A stretch of 16,265 bases of DNA from JADFNO01 sp965369945 (GTDB lineage: Bacteria; Planctomycetota; Phycisphaerae; Phycisphaerales; SM1A02): positions 1-16,265 of the forward strand of contig CBDUST010000069.1 of assembly GCA_965369945.1 (NCBI GenBank), in the 5' to 3' direction. How positions within the stretch are numbered: position 1 is the stretch's first letter; every line of letters begins with the position of its first letter. This document shows positions 1 to 6,207 of this stretch, in pieces. The notes under the pieces were generated by a model. That model was not told the origin of the DNA and did no database searches. It worked only from the letters and a program-made list of their open reading frames with translations. The position numbers were made by a program, and so were the translations under genes.

Positions 1-972
1 ATCGAGCAGTTGCGGGCCACACGGGCCCAGACCGACGAAGCGATCGCGGCCTCGGTTCGGCGTGGCGTCGAGCTCGCCGTGGCTGGCGGAACGGCGTTGG
101 TGGGGGACATCGCCGGCGTTGGCTCGCTCGTTCCCATTGATCAACTGCGAGCCTCGAAGCTCGGCGGCGTCAGCTTCCTGGAGGTCTTTGGGCTCGGCAA
201 CCGCCAGGTCGATGCGGTCAGAACCATGAAGGAGGCGGTGCAAAACTGCCCGGCGAACGACAGCGACGTCCAGCTGGGCTTGCAGCCCCATGCGCCATAC
301 TCCTGCGGACGAGCCGTGTATGAGGCCGCCGCCCAACTCCCGATCCCCCTAGCCACCCATCTGGCCGAGACGCTGGACGAATTGCAGTTCCTCGATACGG
401 CGACTGGTCCGCTGGCGTCGATGCTCAAGCGATTCGGTGTATGGGACGACTCGATCGTCGGCTGTGGATGCCACGCTGTCGACTTCATCACGGAAGTCCT
501 CGGTGATCGTGCGATCGTCGCCGCTCACCTAAATTATGTGGATAACTGCGATGTTGAGAAACTCGCCAACTCGCCGATCACTGTCGCCTACTGCCCCCGG
601 GCCAGTGCATACTTCGGCCATCCCTGCGCCGGTTACCCTCCTCATCGGTATCGGGACATGTTGGAACTCGGCGTGAACGTAGCCCTAGGCACCGACGGTT
701 TGCCGTGCCTTGATACGCCGGATCGGATCAGCGTTTTGGATGAAATGCGGCTCCTCTATCAGCGAGACTCCGCAGATCCGATCGCGCTCTTGCGTATGGC
801 CACGATGGCCGGCGCCTCGGCGTTAGGTTTTGATCAAGCGTTGTTCACGCTGGCGCCCGGACCGACCGCCGGGTTGCTTTGCGTGGAAACTGACAGCGAT
901 GATTCACACGACCCACTCATCCAAGTGCTACGCGGTGATCATGCACCGCAGTGGATCGCCGGTCCGTTCTAG
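1..972 (+). CDS. Amidohydrolase, ATZ/TRZ-like, 5'-truncated by the window edge (possible aminodeoxyfutalosine deaminase)
   Basis: The reading frame is open from base 1, so the gene starts outside the window and the N-terminal HxH metal motif is not visible. Numbering from base 1, the rest of a metal-dependent deaminase barrel is present: HAPYS (His97), HLAET (His120, Glu123), AAHLNY (His176) and GTDG (Asp232). These match the His/Glu/His/Asp set of the ATZ/TRZ/SsnA deaminase branch. The stretch AYCPRASAYFGH followed by GTDG and a DEMRLL helix resembles the planctomycete proteins annotated as aminodeoxyfutalosine deaminase, which act in the futalosine route to menaquinone. That substrate assignment is an inference from family resemblance; another aminohydrolase of the same branch is possible. 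The family and the metal centre are secure. The next gene lies 249 bp downstream, across a repeat-bearing gap. Confidence 0.8.
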   Translation: MEQLRATRAQTDEAIAASVRRGVELAVAGGTALVGDIAGVGSLVPIDQLRASKLGGVSFLEVFGLGNRQVDAVRTMKEAVQNCPANDSDVQLGLQPHAPYSCGRAVYEAAAQLPIPLATHLAETLDELQFLDTATGPLASMLKRFGVWDDSIVGCGCHAVDFITEVLGDRAIVAAHLNYVDNCDVEKLANSPITVAYCPRASAYFGHPCAGYPPHRYRDMLELGVNVALGTDGLPCLDTPDRISVLDEMRLLYQRDSADPIALLRMATMAGASALGFDQALFTLAPGPTAGLLCVETDSDDSHDPLIQVLRGDHAPQWIAGPF

Positions 973-1017
973 TATTCGCATCCCGAGTCAATCGGGACCT
1001 CGCCCGTCCGAGGATCC

Positions 1018-1115
1018 GGTGGCACGGGCATTCTGCCCGTGCGAGTGCCTATGGAGACCTGCCCGTGTAGATGTCACGCCATGATTCGTCGCACGGGCAG
1101 GATGCCCGTGCCACT
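1018..1115. repeat. Inverted pair of REP-like palindromes (REPIN-like doublet)
   Basis: Two 28-bp copies face each other at 1018-1045 (+) and 1088-1115 (-), agreeing at 25 of 28 positions when one is reverse-complemented. Each copy is itself a hairpin: GCACGGGCA, three loop bases, TGCCCGTGC, a perfect 9-bp stem (1022-1042 and 1091-1111). A further half-site, CTGCCCGTG, lies between them near 1057. Two REPs in opposite orientation about 100 bp across is the layout called a REPIN in other bacteria. As a GC-rich hairpin pair just after the amidohydrolase stop it could also end or protect transcripts; there is no U-tract. The gap 973-1221 holds nothing else I can support apart from a 10-bp direct repeat at its two ends. 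Confidence 0.75.
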
Positions 1116-1221
1116 AGAGTCGCGCCGATCGACCCGTTGGGACCGGCAAATTCATCCCGGCGTTGGAAGACTAGCACACGCAGCCGCTACGTCTTCAGTG
1201 AAACTGCTCTAGTATTCACTG

Positions 1222-1854
1222 ATGAATGTAGCGTTGCGCACCAAGACGAAAGAAACTCCACGCTTCACGGCGTTTGCGGATGATCCGATTACGGTCGCTC
1301 GTCGACTGTTGGGGCAGCGATTGGTGCGCGTGATCAACCGACAACGACTCGCCGGGACGATTGTGGAAGTCGAGGCCTATCTTGGGGCGGTTGACGCGGC
1401 TGCGCACACCTACCAGGGGCGACGGACCAAGCGCAACGAGGCGATGTATCTGCCCGGCGGGCATGCGTATGTTTACTTCACCTACGGCATGCACCATTGC
1501 CTCAACGTCGTCTGTGGTAAGGCAGATGAGGGCGTAGCGGTGCTCCTGCGCGCGATCGAGCCGACCGAAGGGCTCGCCCGGATGTACATGAACCGGCCGA
1601 CGGCCAAGCGCGAAGCTGATCTGTGCTCTGGCCCGGCCAAACTGACTCAAGCTCTGGAGATTGATCGAACCTTGAACGGATCGGATTTGCGCTGTGATAA
1701 ATCACTTTTTGTCGAGCGCGTTCGACATAGAACGCTGCCGCAGGGCCGAATCGTCCGCACAGCACGAATCGGTGTTGATTATGCCCAGGAATGGGCCGAT
1801 CGGCCGTTGCGCTTCATTATCAAGGGTAATTCGTGGGTCTCACGCGGCCCCTAG
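1222..1854 (+). CDS. mpg: DNA-3-methyladenine glycosylase (AAG/MPG family)
   Basis: This 210-residue protein removes alkylated or deaminated purines (3-methyladenine, hypoxanthine and similar) from DNA as the first step of base excision repair. It aligns along its length with the AAG/MPG fold rather than the AlkA or Tag types. The active-site set is intact by position: VEVEAYLG carries the catalytic Glu51 and the stacking Tyr53, His62 follows in DAAAH, then RNEAMY, Tyr85 in YVYFTYG, Asn95 in CLNVV and Arg110 in LLRAIEP. These correspond to human Glu125, Tyr127, His136, Tyr159, Asn169 and Arg182. Its length is normal for a bacterial member. The ATG at 1222 has no clear Shine-Dalgarno, but it gives the usual short lead before the LLGQ motif. 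It stands alone rather than in a tight operon. Confidence 0.93.
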   Translation: MNVALRTKTKETPRFTAFADDPITVARRLLGQRLVRVINRQRLAGTIVEVEAYLGAVDAAAHTYQGRRTKRNEAMYLPGGHAYVYFTYGMHHCLNVVCGKADEGVAVLLRAIEPTEGLARMYMNRPTAKREADLCSGPAKLTQALEIDRTLNGSDLRCDKSLFVERVRHRTLPQGRIVRTARIGVDYAQEWADRPLRFIIKGNSWVSRGP

Positions 1855-1880
1855 CAACGCCAAGAAGGTTCATTTTTATG

Positions 1881-1909
1881 TGTTTTCCCCCTGCTCAGGC
1901 CGATATGAT
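1881..1909 (+). promoter_or_regulatory. Possible sigma70-type promoter before the 1941 gene
   Basis: TATGAT at 1904-1909 matches the -10 consensus at five of six positions and lies 31 bp before the ATG at 1941. A spacer of 17 bp places the -35 at 1881-1886 (TGTTTT), a poor match. The site is in the 86-bp gap after the glycosylase gene. I rate it as a candidate only. Confidence 0.3.
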
Positions 1910-1940
1910 CAGACCTGCCCAAAGGTGACCGCAATCTGAC

Positions 1941-2348
1941 ATGACCAAGCAGCAAGAAATCATCGATTGGCAAGAAATACTCACCACCGCGGGCCCGTAT
2001 CCGCTCGAGGCGTTTGCTTTCGTCCGCGAGGGGCTCAACTACACTGTTGATAACGTGCATGAAGACCCCGAGGCGCTGACTGAGGTGGATCGGCATATCA
2101 GCGGCCAGCAGTTGTGCATCGGTCTTCGCGATTTGGCCATCGACAAGTATGGCCTGCTTGCTCCGATCGTGCTTGAGCATTGGAACGTCAAACGCACAAA
2201 CGATTTCGGTCGAATCGTCTTTGCGATGATCGACGCCGGGCTGATGACCAAGACCAACGACGATACGATGGACGATTTCCGCGCTGTATACGACTTCGAC
2301 GAGGCGTTCAGTCACGATACGCTTCTGGCGCGGATCGGCACGAACTGA
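1941..2348 (+). CDS. Conserved small protein of unknown function, Minf_1886 / TIGR04138-type (planctomycete-verrucomicrobial family)
   Basis: This is a 135-residue soluble protein with no signal peptide, membrane segment or metal-binding motif. It matches my knowledge of the Minf_1886-like family, which is largely restricted to planctomycetes and verrucomicrobia. Recognisable features are an N-terminal YPLEAFAFVREGLNYTV segment, a central HISGQQLCIGLRDLAIDKYG segment, then a helix with VLEHWNVKRTNDFGRIVFAMIDAGLM and an acidic C-terminus that includes FDEAF. Family members show this full-length arrangement, so the gene looks intact. The function is not known to me. It sits between a DNA glycosylase and a transporter, both on the same strand, with gaps near 86 bp on each side, so context does not suggest a role. 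The start at 1941 follows an AAAGGTGA tract that lies rather far upstream (about 13 nt). Confidence 0.85.
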   Translation: MTKQQEIIDWQEILTTAGPYPLEAFAFVREGLNYTVDNVHEDPEALTEVDRHISGQQLCIGLRDLAIDKYGLLAPIVLEHWNVKRTNDFGRIVFAMIDAGLMTKTNDDTMDDFRAVYDFDEAFSHDTLLARIGTN

Positions 2349-2434
2349 CCTGACCACACATTTCAATCGGTACTAGGGGAGCGTACGGGCCGCGCCGGCT
2401 TGCCAGTTGCGCCGGATGCAGTAGGCTCGACGAC

Positions 2435-3790
2435 ATGGCGAAGCCTCAAAAAGCCCAGCGCGACAATGCCGATGCCAGCGCTGCCGTGCAGCGGCTTCAT
2501 CTCTGGCAGATCCAGGCTGTGCGCGACTTGCTGTTTGTGGCCGCTGTGCTTGGAATCGTCTGGGCTGGATATGCGCTACGAGCGGTCACCATACCGTTGC
2601 TCGTGGCGCTGTTGTTGGCGTACTTGTTCGAGCCGTTGATCGAGAAGTTGTGTCGGCATCCGAAAATAAAACGACCGCACGCGGTGGCGGGGGTGTTGGC
2701 TGCGGGTGGTATCTCCGTGCTTGCGGTTCTGGCCATCGTGCTGCCGTTGATCATCGGACAAACGATGAATTTCGTTCGCGATGTTCGTGAAGGTGAACTT
2801 CGCGCTAAGATCGCGCAGCTGGAACCATATGTGCCGGCGGCGTATACGGATCAGTTTCGGACGGTTCTTGATCTGTTACCTGGAGAGGCCGGATCGGTTC
2901 CCCCGGTCGGTGATGAACAACTCGATGCAGGTGCGGACGACTCGCAGCAGTCGACGGATCAACCGGATGACCGCGCCAATGCAGGACAGATGACCGATGA
3001 ACGGCTCGTGCAACTCAAAGATGAATTGCGCGCCGAACTATTGGCGGAACTTGGTCCGGCAGCCGACGATGAATCGACCGCCGACTGGTTGAACATCGCG
3101 CGCGGCAGCGCGCAGGCAATCTTTCGCGTGATCGGCGCGATTGTGCAACTCGGCCTCGTCGCCTTCCTCATACCGTTCTACTTTTTCTTCTTCAGTCTGT
3201 GGTATCCGGAAGTCGTCAAGTTCGGCCGTCAGCTCGTGCCACAAAAGAATCGCGAGCATACCTTCGAACTTGCAGCAAAGATGGACCGCGTCGTCGCAGG
3301 ATTCGTACGCGGTCGAATCGTCATCAGCCTCATCATGGGTGTGATGTTGGCAATCGGATGGATGATCTGCGGCGTGCCGTATGCGATCGCGCTCGGCCTG
3401 ATCGTTGGCGTCTTCTGTGCCGTTCCCTACCTCGGCGTGATTGGCGTGCCCCTGGCGGTCGGTCTGCTCTTCTTCGACACACTCGGGCAACCTGACAAAT
3501 CAGACCTCTGGTGGCTATGGGTCATCGTCTGGCCGACAGTCGTGTTCACAATCGTGCAGCTCATCGAAGGGTACGTGCTCACACCCATGATTGCCGGCAA
3601 AGCCACGAACCTCGATCCGGTCACCATCATCGTCGCCGTACTAGCCGGCGGCTCCGTACTCGGCATCTACGGCATGTTGCTCGCCATCCCCATCGCCGCC
3701 TGCGTCAAGATCCTCTGCATGGAAGTGCTCCTACCAAAAATCCGCGCCTGGACCCGCGGCGAAGCAGCGGATCCGTTACCGATAGATTGA
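2435..3790 (+). CDS. AI-2E family transporter (PerM/TqsA-like permease)
   Basis: This is a 451-residue inner-membrane protein of the AI-2E exporter / PerM family (PF01594 type). Hydrophobic segments fall near residues 32-66 (two), 84-107, 225-250, 293-345 (two), 365-388 and 395-425, the usual eight-helix plan. Typical family signatures in the C-terminal half are GRIVISLIMG, the stretch around AVPYLGVIG, and the EGYVLTPMIAGKATNLDPVTIIVAVLAGG region. The hydrophilic part between helices 3 and 4 (about 108-222) is long: a Pro/Asp/Gln-rich acidic linker (about 150-185) and then a charged helix (ERLVQLKDELRAELLAELG) with coiled-coil character. This makes the protein about 100 residues longer than TqsA. 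The transported molecule cannot be read from sequence; family members have been linked to AI-2 efflux or ion antiport. No clear Shine-Dalgarno precedes the ATG. Confidence 0.88.
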   Translation: MAKPQKAQRDNADASAAVQRLHLWQIQAVRDLLFVAAVLGIVWAGYALRAVTIPLLVALLLAYLFEPLIEKLCRHPKIKRPHAVAGVLAAGGISVLAVLAIVLPLIIGQTMNFVRDVREGELRAKIAQLEPYVPAAYTDQFRTVLDLLPGEAGSVPPVGDEQLDAGADDSQQSTDQPDDRANAGQMTDERLVQLKDELRAELLAELGPAADDESTADWLNIARGSAQAIFRVIGAIVQLGLVAFLIPFYFFFFSLWYPEVVKFGRQLVPQKNREHTFELAAKMDRVVAGFVRGRIVISLIMGVMLAIGWMICGVPYAIALGLIVGVFCAVPYLGVIGVPLAVGLLFFDTLGQPDKSDLWWLWVIVWPTVVFTIVQLIEGYVLTPMIAGKATNLDPVTIIVAVLAGGSVLGIYGMLLAIPIAACVKILCMEVLLPKIRAWTRGEAADPLPID

Positions 3791-3865
3791 CGTTACTCCG
3801 ATCGCTCCGTGACGAGGCGTGCTGGGAAACGAGCTATGCCTCTTGCGATATGAAATTCTGATATG

Positions 3866-3892
3866 TAGATACCCTAGAAGGCCAGGTATCTA
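3866..3892. repeat. Small hairpin at the convergent gene ends
   Basis: TAGATACC (3866-3873) and GGTATCTA (3885-3892) form a perfect 8-bp inverted repeat with an 11-base loop. It overlaps the stop codon of gene C and lies about 75 bp after the transporter stop, in the convergent gap. There is no U-tract on either strand, so it is a weak candidate for a bidirectional 3'-end signal. Confidence 0.35.
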
Positions 3893-4356
3893 GCCCACTC
3901 CATGGCGATCATCATAACGGCGATCACCGACTCGGCAAGAACGGCGACCATGATGAGCAAGCACGTCCGAGTGGATATTCGATTCGATGCCGCAATCGCC
4001 AGCGCGATAGACCATGCCAGGCCACCAAGTAGCCACAGCGCAACGAATCCTATCAAGACCTGCTCGTACGCCAGAGTGGCGTAGGCGTAATGCGAGTTCC
4101 GATAGAGGACGAAGTTGACGATCGGAAGCACAACTCCATACGCAATGGCAAGGATGCTGAGAACTACCTGCAGCCTCGTCCACCGACGAGTGTTAGCAGT
4201 TAGAATTGCCTTCTCAACAGCGAAGCCACACTCCGGACACGCGCCGTCCTGCTGAATACCCCGGAGGTTGTAACGACAACTCGGGCAAACTAGATCGCTC
4301 GCCACCTGCCCTTTGTCATCGATTAACACCGATAAAATCTCGGGGTGCTGGTGCAT
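3874..4356 (-). CDS. Zinc-ribbon membrane protein C (hypothetical)
   Basis: This protein of 160 residues has an N-terminal zinc ribbon, Cys24-x2-Cys27 in CPSCRYNLRG and Cys40-x2-Cys43 in CPECG, followed by about three hydrophobic segments (roughly 60-83, 97-120 and 130-152). It has no known function. The ribbon-plus-membrane design is common in planctomycetes, and it is related in its cysteine motif, but not in layout, to genes A and B upstream, whose ribbon is at the C-terminus. An in-frame ATG exists 51 bp upstream (4407), but the start at 4356 is better: GAGGA (complement of 4364-4368) lies 7 nt before it, and the Shine-Dalgarno overlaps the TGA stop of gene A, so A and C are probably cotranscribed and translationally coupled. 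Confidence 0.75.
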   Translation of the reverse strand: MHQHPEILSVLIDDKGQVASDLVCPSCRYNLRGIQQDGACPECGFAVEKAILTANTRRWTRLQVVLSILAIAYGVVLPIVNFVLYRNSHYAYATLAYEQVLIGFVALWLLGGLAWSIALAIAASNRISTRTCLLIMVAVLAESVIAVMMIAMEWARYLAF

Positions 4357-4366
4357 TGCGGCATCC

Positions 4367-5098
4367 TCAATCAACGACTGCAACCCCACATTCCGGGCAA
4401 ACCTCATGCTCCGCGTGGCTCAGGTCGTAGCCGCATTTGATGCAGTGGCCGCGCTTGCGGCGGATCATTCGGCGTGCCGTGAACGGGCCAAGTGTCAGCA
4501 GCCAAAGAATCGCAGCGTAGAAGAGCGTGTTGATCGCAACGCCAGGCCAGATAGGACGCAATGGCACGACGATCTGATAGCCGGACGCAAGTCCGACATG
4601 AATCTCTGATGCAGGTACCACAGGCCACAATCCACTTGTAGGCCCAAACGGCATGAGTAGACACCACCAAGTCTCCAACGCCGGGTACGGCTCGACATCG
4701 ACATCGTAATCTAGTACAGCAGCGCCATTGAGTACTTCGAAAGGCCAGCCAGCGGCGGAGTACACCACGAAGACATCCGTAGACTCCCCCGGCAAGTTGA
4801 CACTCGCCAGTATTCGTGGTGGTGGCTCGTCGCTGATCCGGCGGACGCTGTCGTCACGTTCACTCAAAAAATCCAGACAACGCGTCTCCCAACCCACACC
4901 ACGCCCGTCCACCGATAAGATATCGTCCCAGTGCCACGCAGTCGCGACGGGCTCGTAAAGGCCTGTGGCCGCCGCGAGTGTGTCCGACCAACTATCGCCA
5001 GGAAACGGCCGAGCCAGGGCACACCCCCACGCCACGGCAACGTTCACGATCGCGCCGAGGAGGAGGAACACGACGAGTTTGGTAAGACGGCGCTTCAC
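4367..5098 (-). CDS. Zinc-ribbon membrane protein A (paralog of B)
   Basis: This is 243 residues from a GTG at 5098. An N-terminal signal-anchor (KRRLTKLVVFLLLGAIVNVA) is followed by a divergent extracytoplasmic domain (about 28-178), a second membrane helix (INTLFYAAILWLLTLG, about 189-204), a basic RRMIRRKRG stretch, and a C-terminal zinc ribbon with Cys219-x2-Cys222 and Cys234-x2-Cys237. The ribbon should face the cytoplasm. An ATG at 5305 would give 312 residues, but that version runs through a miniature element and overlaps gene B's 3' end. The GTG is exactly equivalent to the start of paralog B and is preceded by the same GAATGTTGCC. A and B agree at about nine bases in ten over their first ~80 bp and last ~140 bp of homology, and not at all in the centre. 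No function is known. Confidence 0.75.
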   Translation of the reverse strand: MKRRLTKLVVFLLLGAIVNVAVAWGCALARPFPGDSWSDTLAAATGLYEPVATAWHWDDILSVDGRGVGWETRCLDFLSERDDSVRRISDEPPPRILASVNLPGESTDVFVVYSAAGWPFEVLNGAAVLDYDVDVEPYPALETWWCLLMPFGPTSGLWPVVPASEIHVGLASGYQIVVPLRPIWPGVAINTLFYAAILWLLTLGPFTARRMIRRKRGHCIKCGYDLSHAEHEVCPECGVAVVD

Positions 5099-5101
5099 GG
5101 C

Positions 5102-5251
5102 AACATTCTTAGGAAACCAGGGACAGTCACCTATTCCTTGACCATTGACAGCGGTTCGGGTAGGGGTTCGGCATGCCTCGTGTCGGAGAACAGGAAGGCA
5201 GAGATATTGGTGACTGTCCCCGGTTTCCCCGAGGTTGATCTCAAACATTCT
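5102..5251. repeat. 8-bp direct duplication flanking the miniature element
   Basis: AACATTCT occurs at 5102-5109 and again at 5244-5251, bracketing the 134-bp insert exactly. The equivalent junction upstream of paralog B (6128-6135) has a single AACATTCT between the upstream TAG stop and the GTG start. That single copy is what an uninterrupted site should look like, so the pair reads as a target-site duplication. Confidence 0.65.
5110..5243. mobile_element. Miniature inverted-repeat element (MITE/REPIN-like), 134 bp
   Basis: The insert lies between paralogs B and A. Its arms are GGAAACCAGGGACAGTCACC (5112-5131) and, at 5209-5228, the reverse complement of the same sequence with one change (19 of 20 match). 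The arms sit 2 bp and 15 bp from the insert ends. It encodes nothing obvious. Comparison with the junction before B gives both boundaries and an 8-bp flanking duplication. From memory, the GGTGACTGTCCC core resembles small repeats often found near IS200/RAYT-type transposases; I could not check this. On the - strand the inner hairpin ends about 13 nt before gene A's GTG, so it could affect A's expression. It contains no stop codon in frame with gene A. Confidence 0.65.
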
Positions 5252-6125
5252 ACCCTTCAGCTTCCCGTCGCCAGCCGCATTCGGGACAGCCCGCAGAGAA
5301 GTCACCGCGCAGGTTGTAGCCGCATTTGATGCAGCGGCCGCGCTTGCGGCGGATCATTCGGCGTGCGGTGAACGGGCCGAGCGCGAGCAGCCAAAGAATC
5401 GCAGCGTACAAGATCGTGTTGATGGCGAAGCCGGGCCAGATGGGTCGAAGAGGAAGAGCTCTTATATCGTATTGCTGCCGTGGGAGCGCCTTCACAGGAA
5501 GCAGGATGCCATGGCGAGCGGCATCGCCCTTCGCTAGCTTGGTTTCCCCAACGATTCTGCCCATCTTGTCCTTCCACACGACGCTGTTTTCTTCCACGAC
5601 CCCAGTTCGCTCGCCGTGGTTTAGATCCAGCACCGCATAATCATTGGGATCTCCTATTCGTAACCGAATCGTTCGCTCATCTATGCTGCAGCGCAGCGAT
5701 ACAATCGGCCAGCCGCGAGCGTCTTCGATGGGGTAGTAGGTGGGCGCGCGGGGCCGCGGCGGATGGTTCGTGCGACTCCAGCTGGGAACGTGGGCTTTTA
5801 GTTCCGCAATTGAATGAATCTGCCCGGGGAATCCTTCGATGGCCCTCTCCAGTTCTTCACGGGGCACGTCCGCTCCCAGCACTTCGCGCCAGTGCGCGAA
5901 ACCGAGAGGATCGACCCCAAGGGCAACGATTCTGATCGCGCCCGGCTTCTCGTGGTAAGCAACCTGCCATCCGGCGTCTTCGAACGGGATCGGTCCGAGT
6001 AGGAAGGTATACCTCTGAGTCCAATGCTCCACATCAATCCAAGCCGCACACCCCCACGCCACAGCGACATTCACGATCGCGCCGAGGAGCAGGAACACGA
6101 CGAGTTTGGTAAGGCGGCGCTTCAC
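5250..6125 (-). CDS. Zinc-ribbon membrane protein B (paralog of A)
   Basis: This is 291 residues from a GTG at 6125, with the same plan as gene A. The order is an N-terminal signal-anchor (residues 1-27, the same as A's), an extracytoplasmic domain (about 28-225) that shares nothing obvious with A's, a second membrane helix (INTILYAAILWLLALG), RRMIRRKRG, and a C-terminal ribbon with Cys265-x2-Cys268 (CIKCGYNLRG) and Cys280-x2-Cys283 (CPECGW). The central domain has alternating hydrophobic/polar strands and several Trp and Pro residues but no motif I recognise. No Shine-Dalgarno is visible before the GTG. The gene follows ffh by 82 bp, and the gap contains the tail of another copy of this family. 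The function is unknown; a membrane-tethered zinc protein is all the sequence supports. Confidence 0.75.
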   Translation of the reverse strand: MKRRLTKLVVFLLLGAIVNVAVAWGCAAWIDVEHWTQRYTFLLGPIPFEDAGWQVAYHEKPGAIRIVALGVDPLGFAHWREVLGADVPREELERAIEGFPGQIHSIAELKAHVPSWSRTNHPPRPRAPTYYPIEDARGWPIVSLRCSIDERTIRLRIGDPNDYAVLDLNHGERTGVVEENSVVWKDKMGRIVGETKLAKGDAARHGILLPVKALPRQQYDIRALPLRPIWPGFAINTILYAAILWLLALGPFTARRMIRRKRGRCIKCGYNLRGDFSAGCPECGWRREAEG

Positions 6126-6134
6126 GGCAACATT

Positions 6135-6173
6135 CTACGCCACATCTTCTCGTCGCCAGCCGCATTCGGGACA
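6135..6173 (-). pseudogene. Orphan C-terminal tail of a further zinc-ribbon paralog
   Basis: Between the ffh stop and the GTG of gene B, the - strand reads CPECGWRREDVA and then TAG. This is almost the end of gene B (CPECGWRREAEG, stop), and the bases TCGCCAGCCGCATTCGGGAC on the + strand are identical in both. No first CxxC pair, membrane helix or start codon precedes it: upstream is a short Gly-rich stretch and then ffh. I read it as the 3' remnant of a paralog whose body was deleted or recombined away. It is too short to be a functional gene by itself. Confidence 0.6.
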
Positions 6174-6207
6174 ACCACCCCCGCCCCCGGAATCCTGGCG
6201 GACGGAT

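Noticed and set aside
1018..1115. Possible CRISPR array from repeated hairpins
   Set aside because: There are only two units, they are in opposite orientation, and no cas gene is in the window. The structure is a palindrome pair.
1071..1283. Small + strand open frame crossing the palindromes before the glycosylase
   Set aside because: Its N-terminal residues (SSHGQDARAT) are the translation of the repeat itself and it overlaps the glycosylase start in another frame.
3038..3490. - strand open frame (150 codons) opposite the AI-2E transporter
   Set aside because: Its His/Asp/Glu-rich composition simply mirrors the hydrophobic codons of the transporter helices.
5099..5305. Upstream ATG extension of gene A (312-residue version)
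   Set aside because: The extra 69 residues are the translation of the miniature element and gene B's 3' end. The GTG at 5098 matches the start of the paralog exactly.
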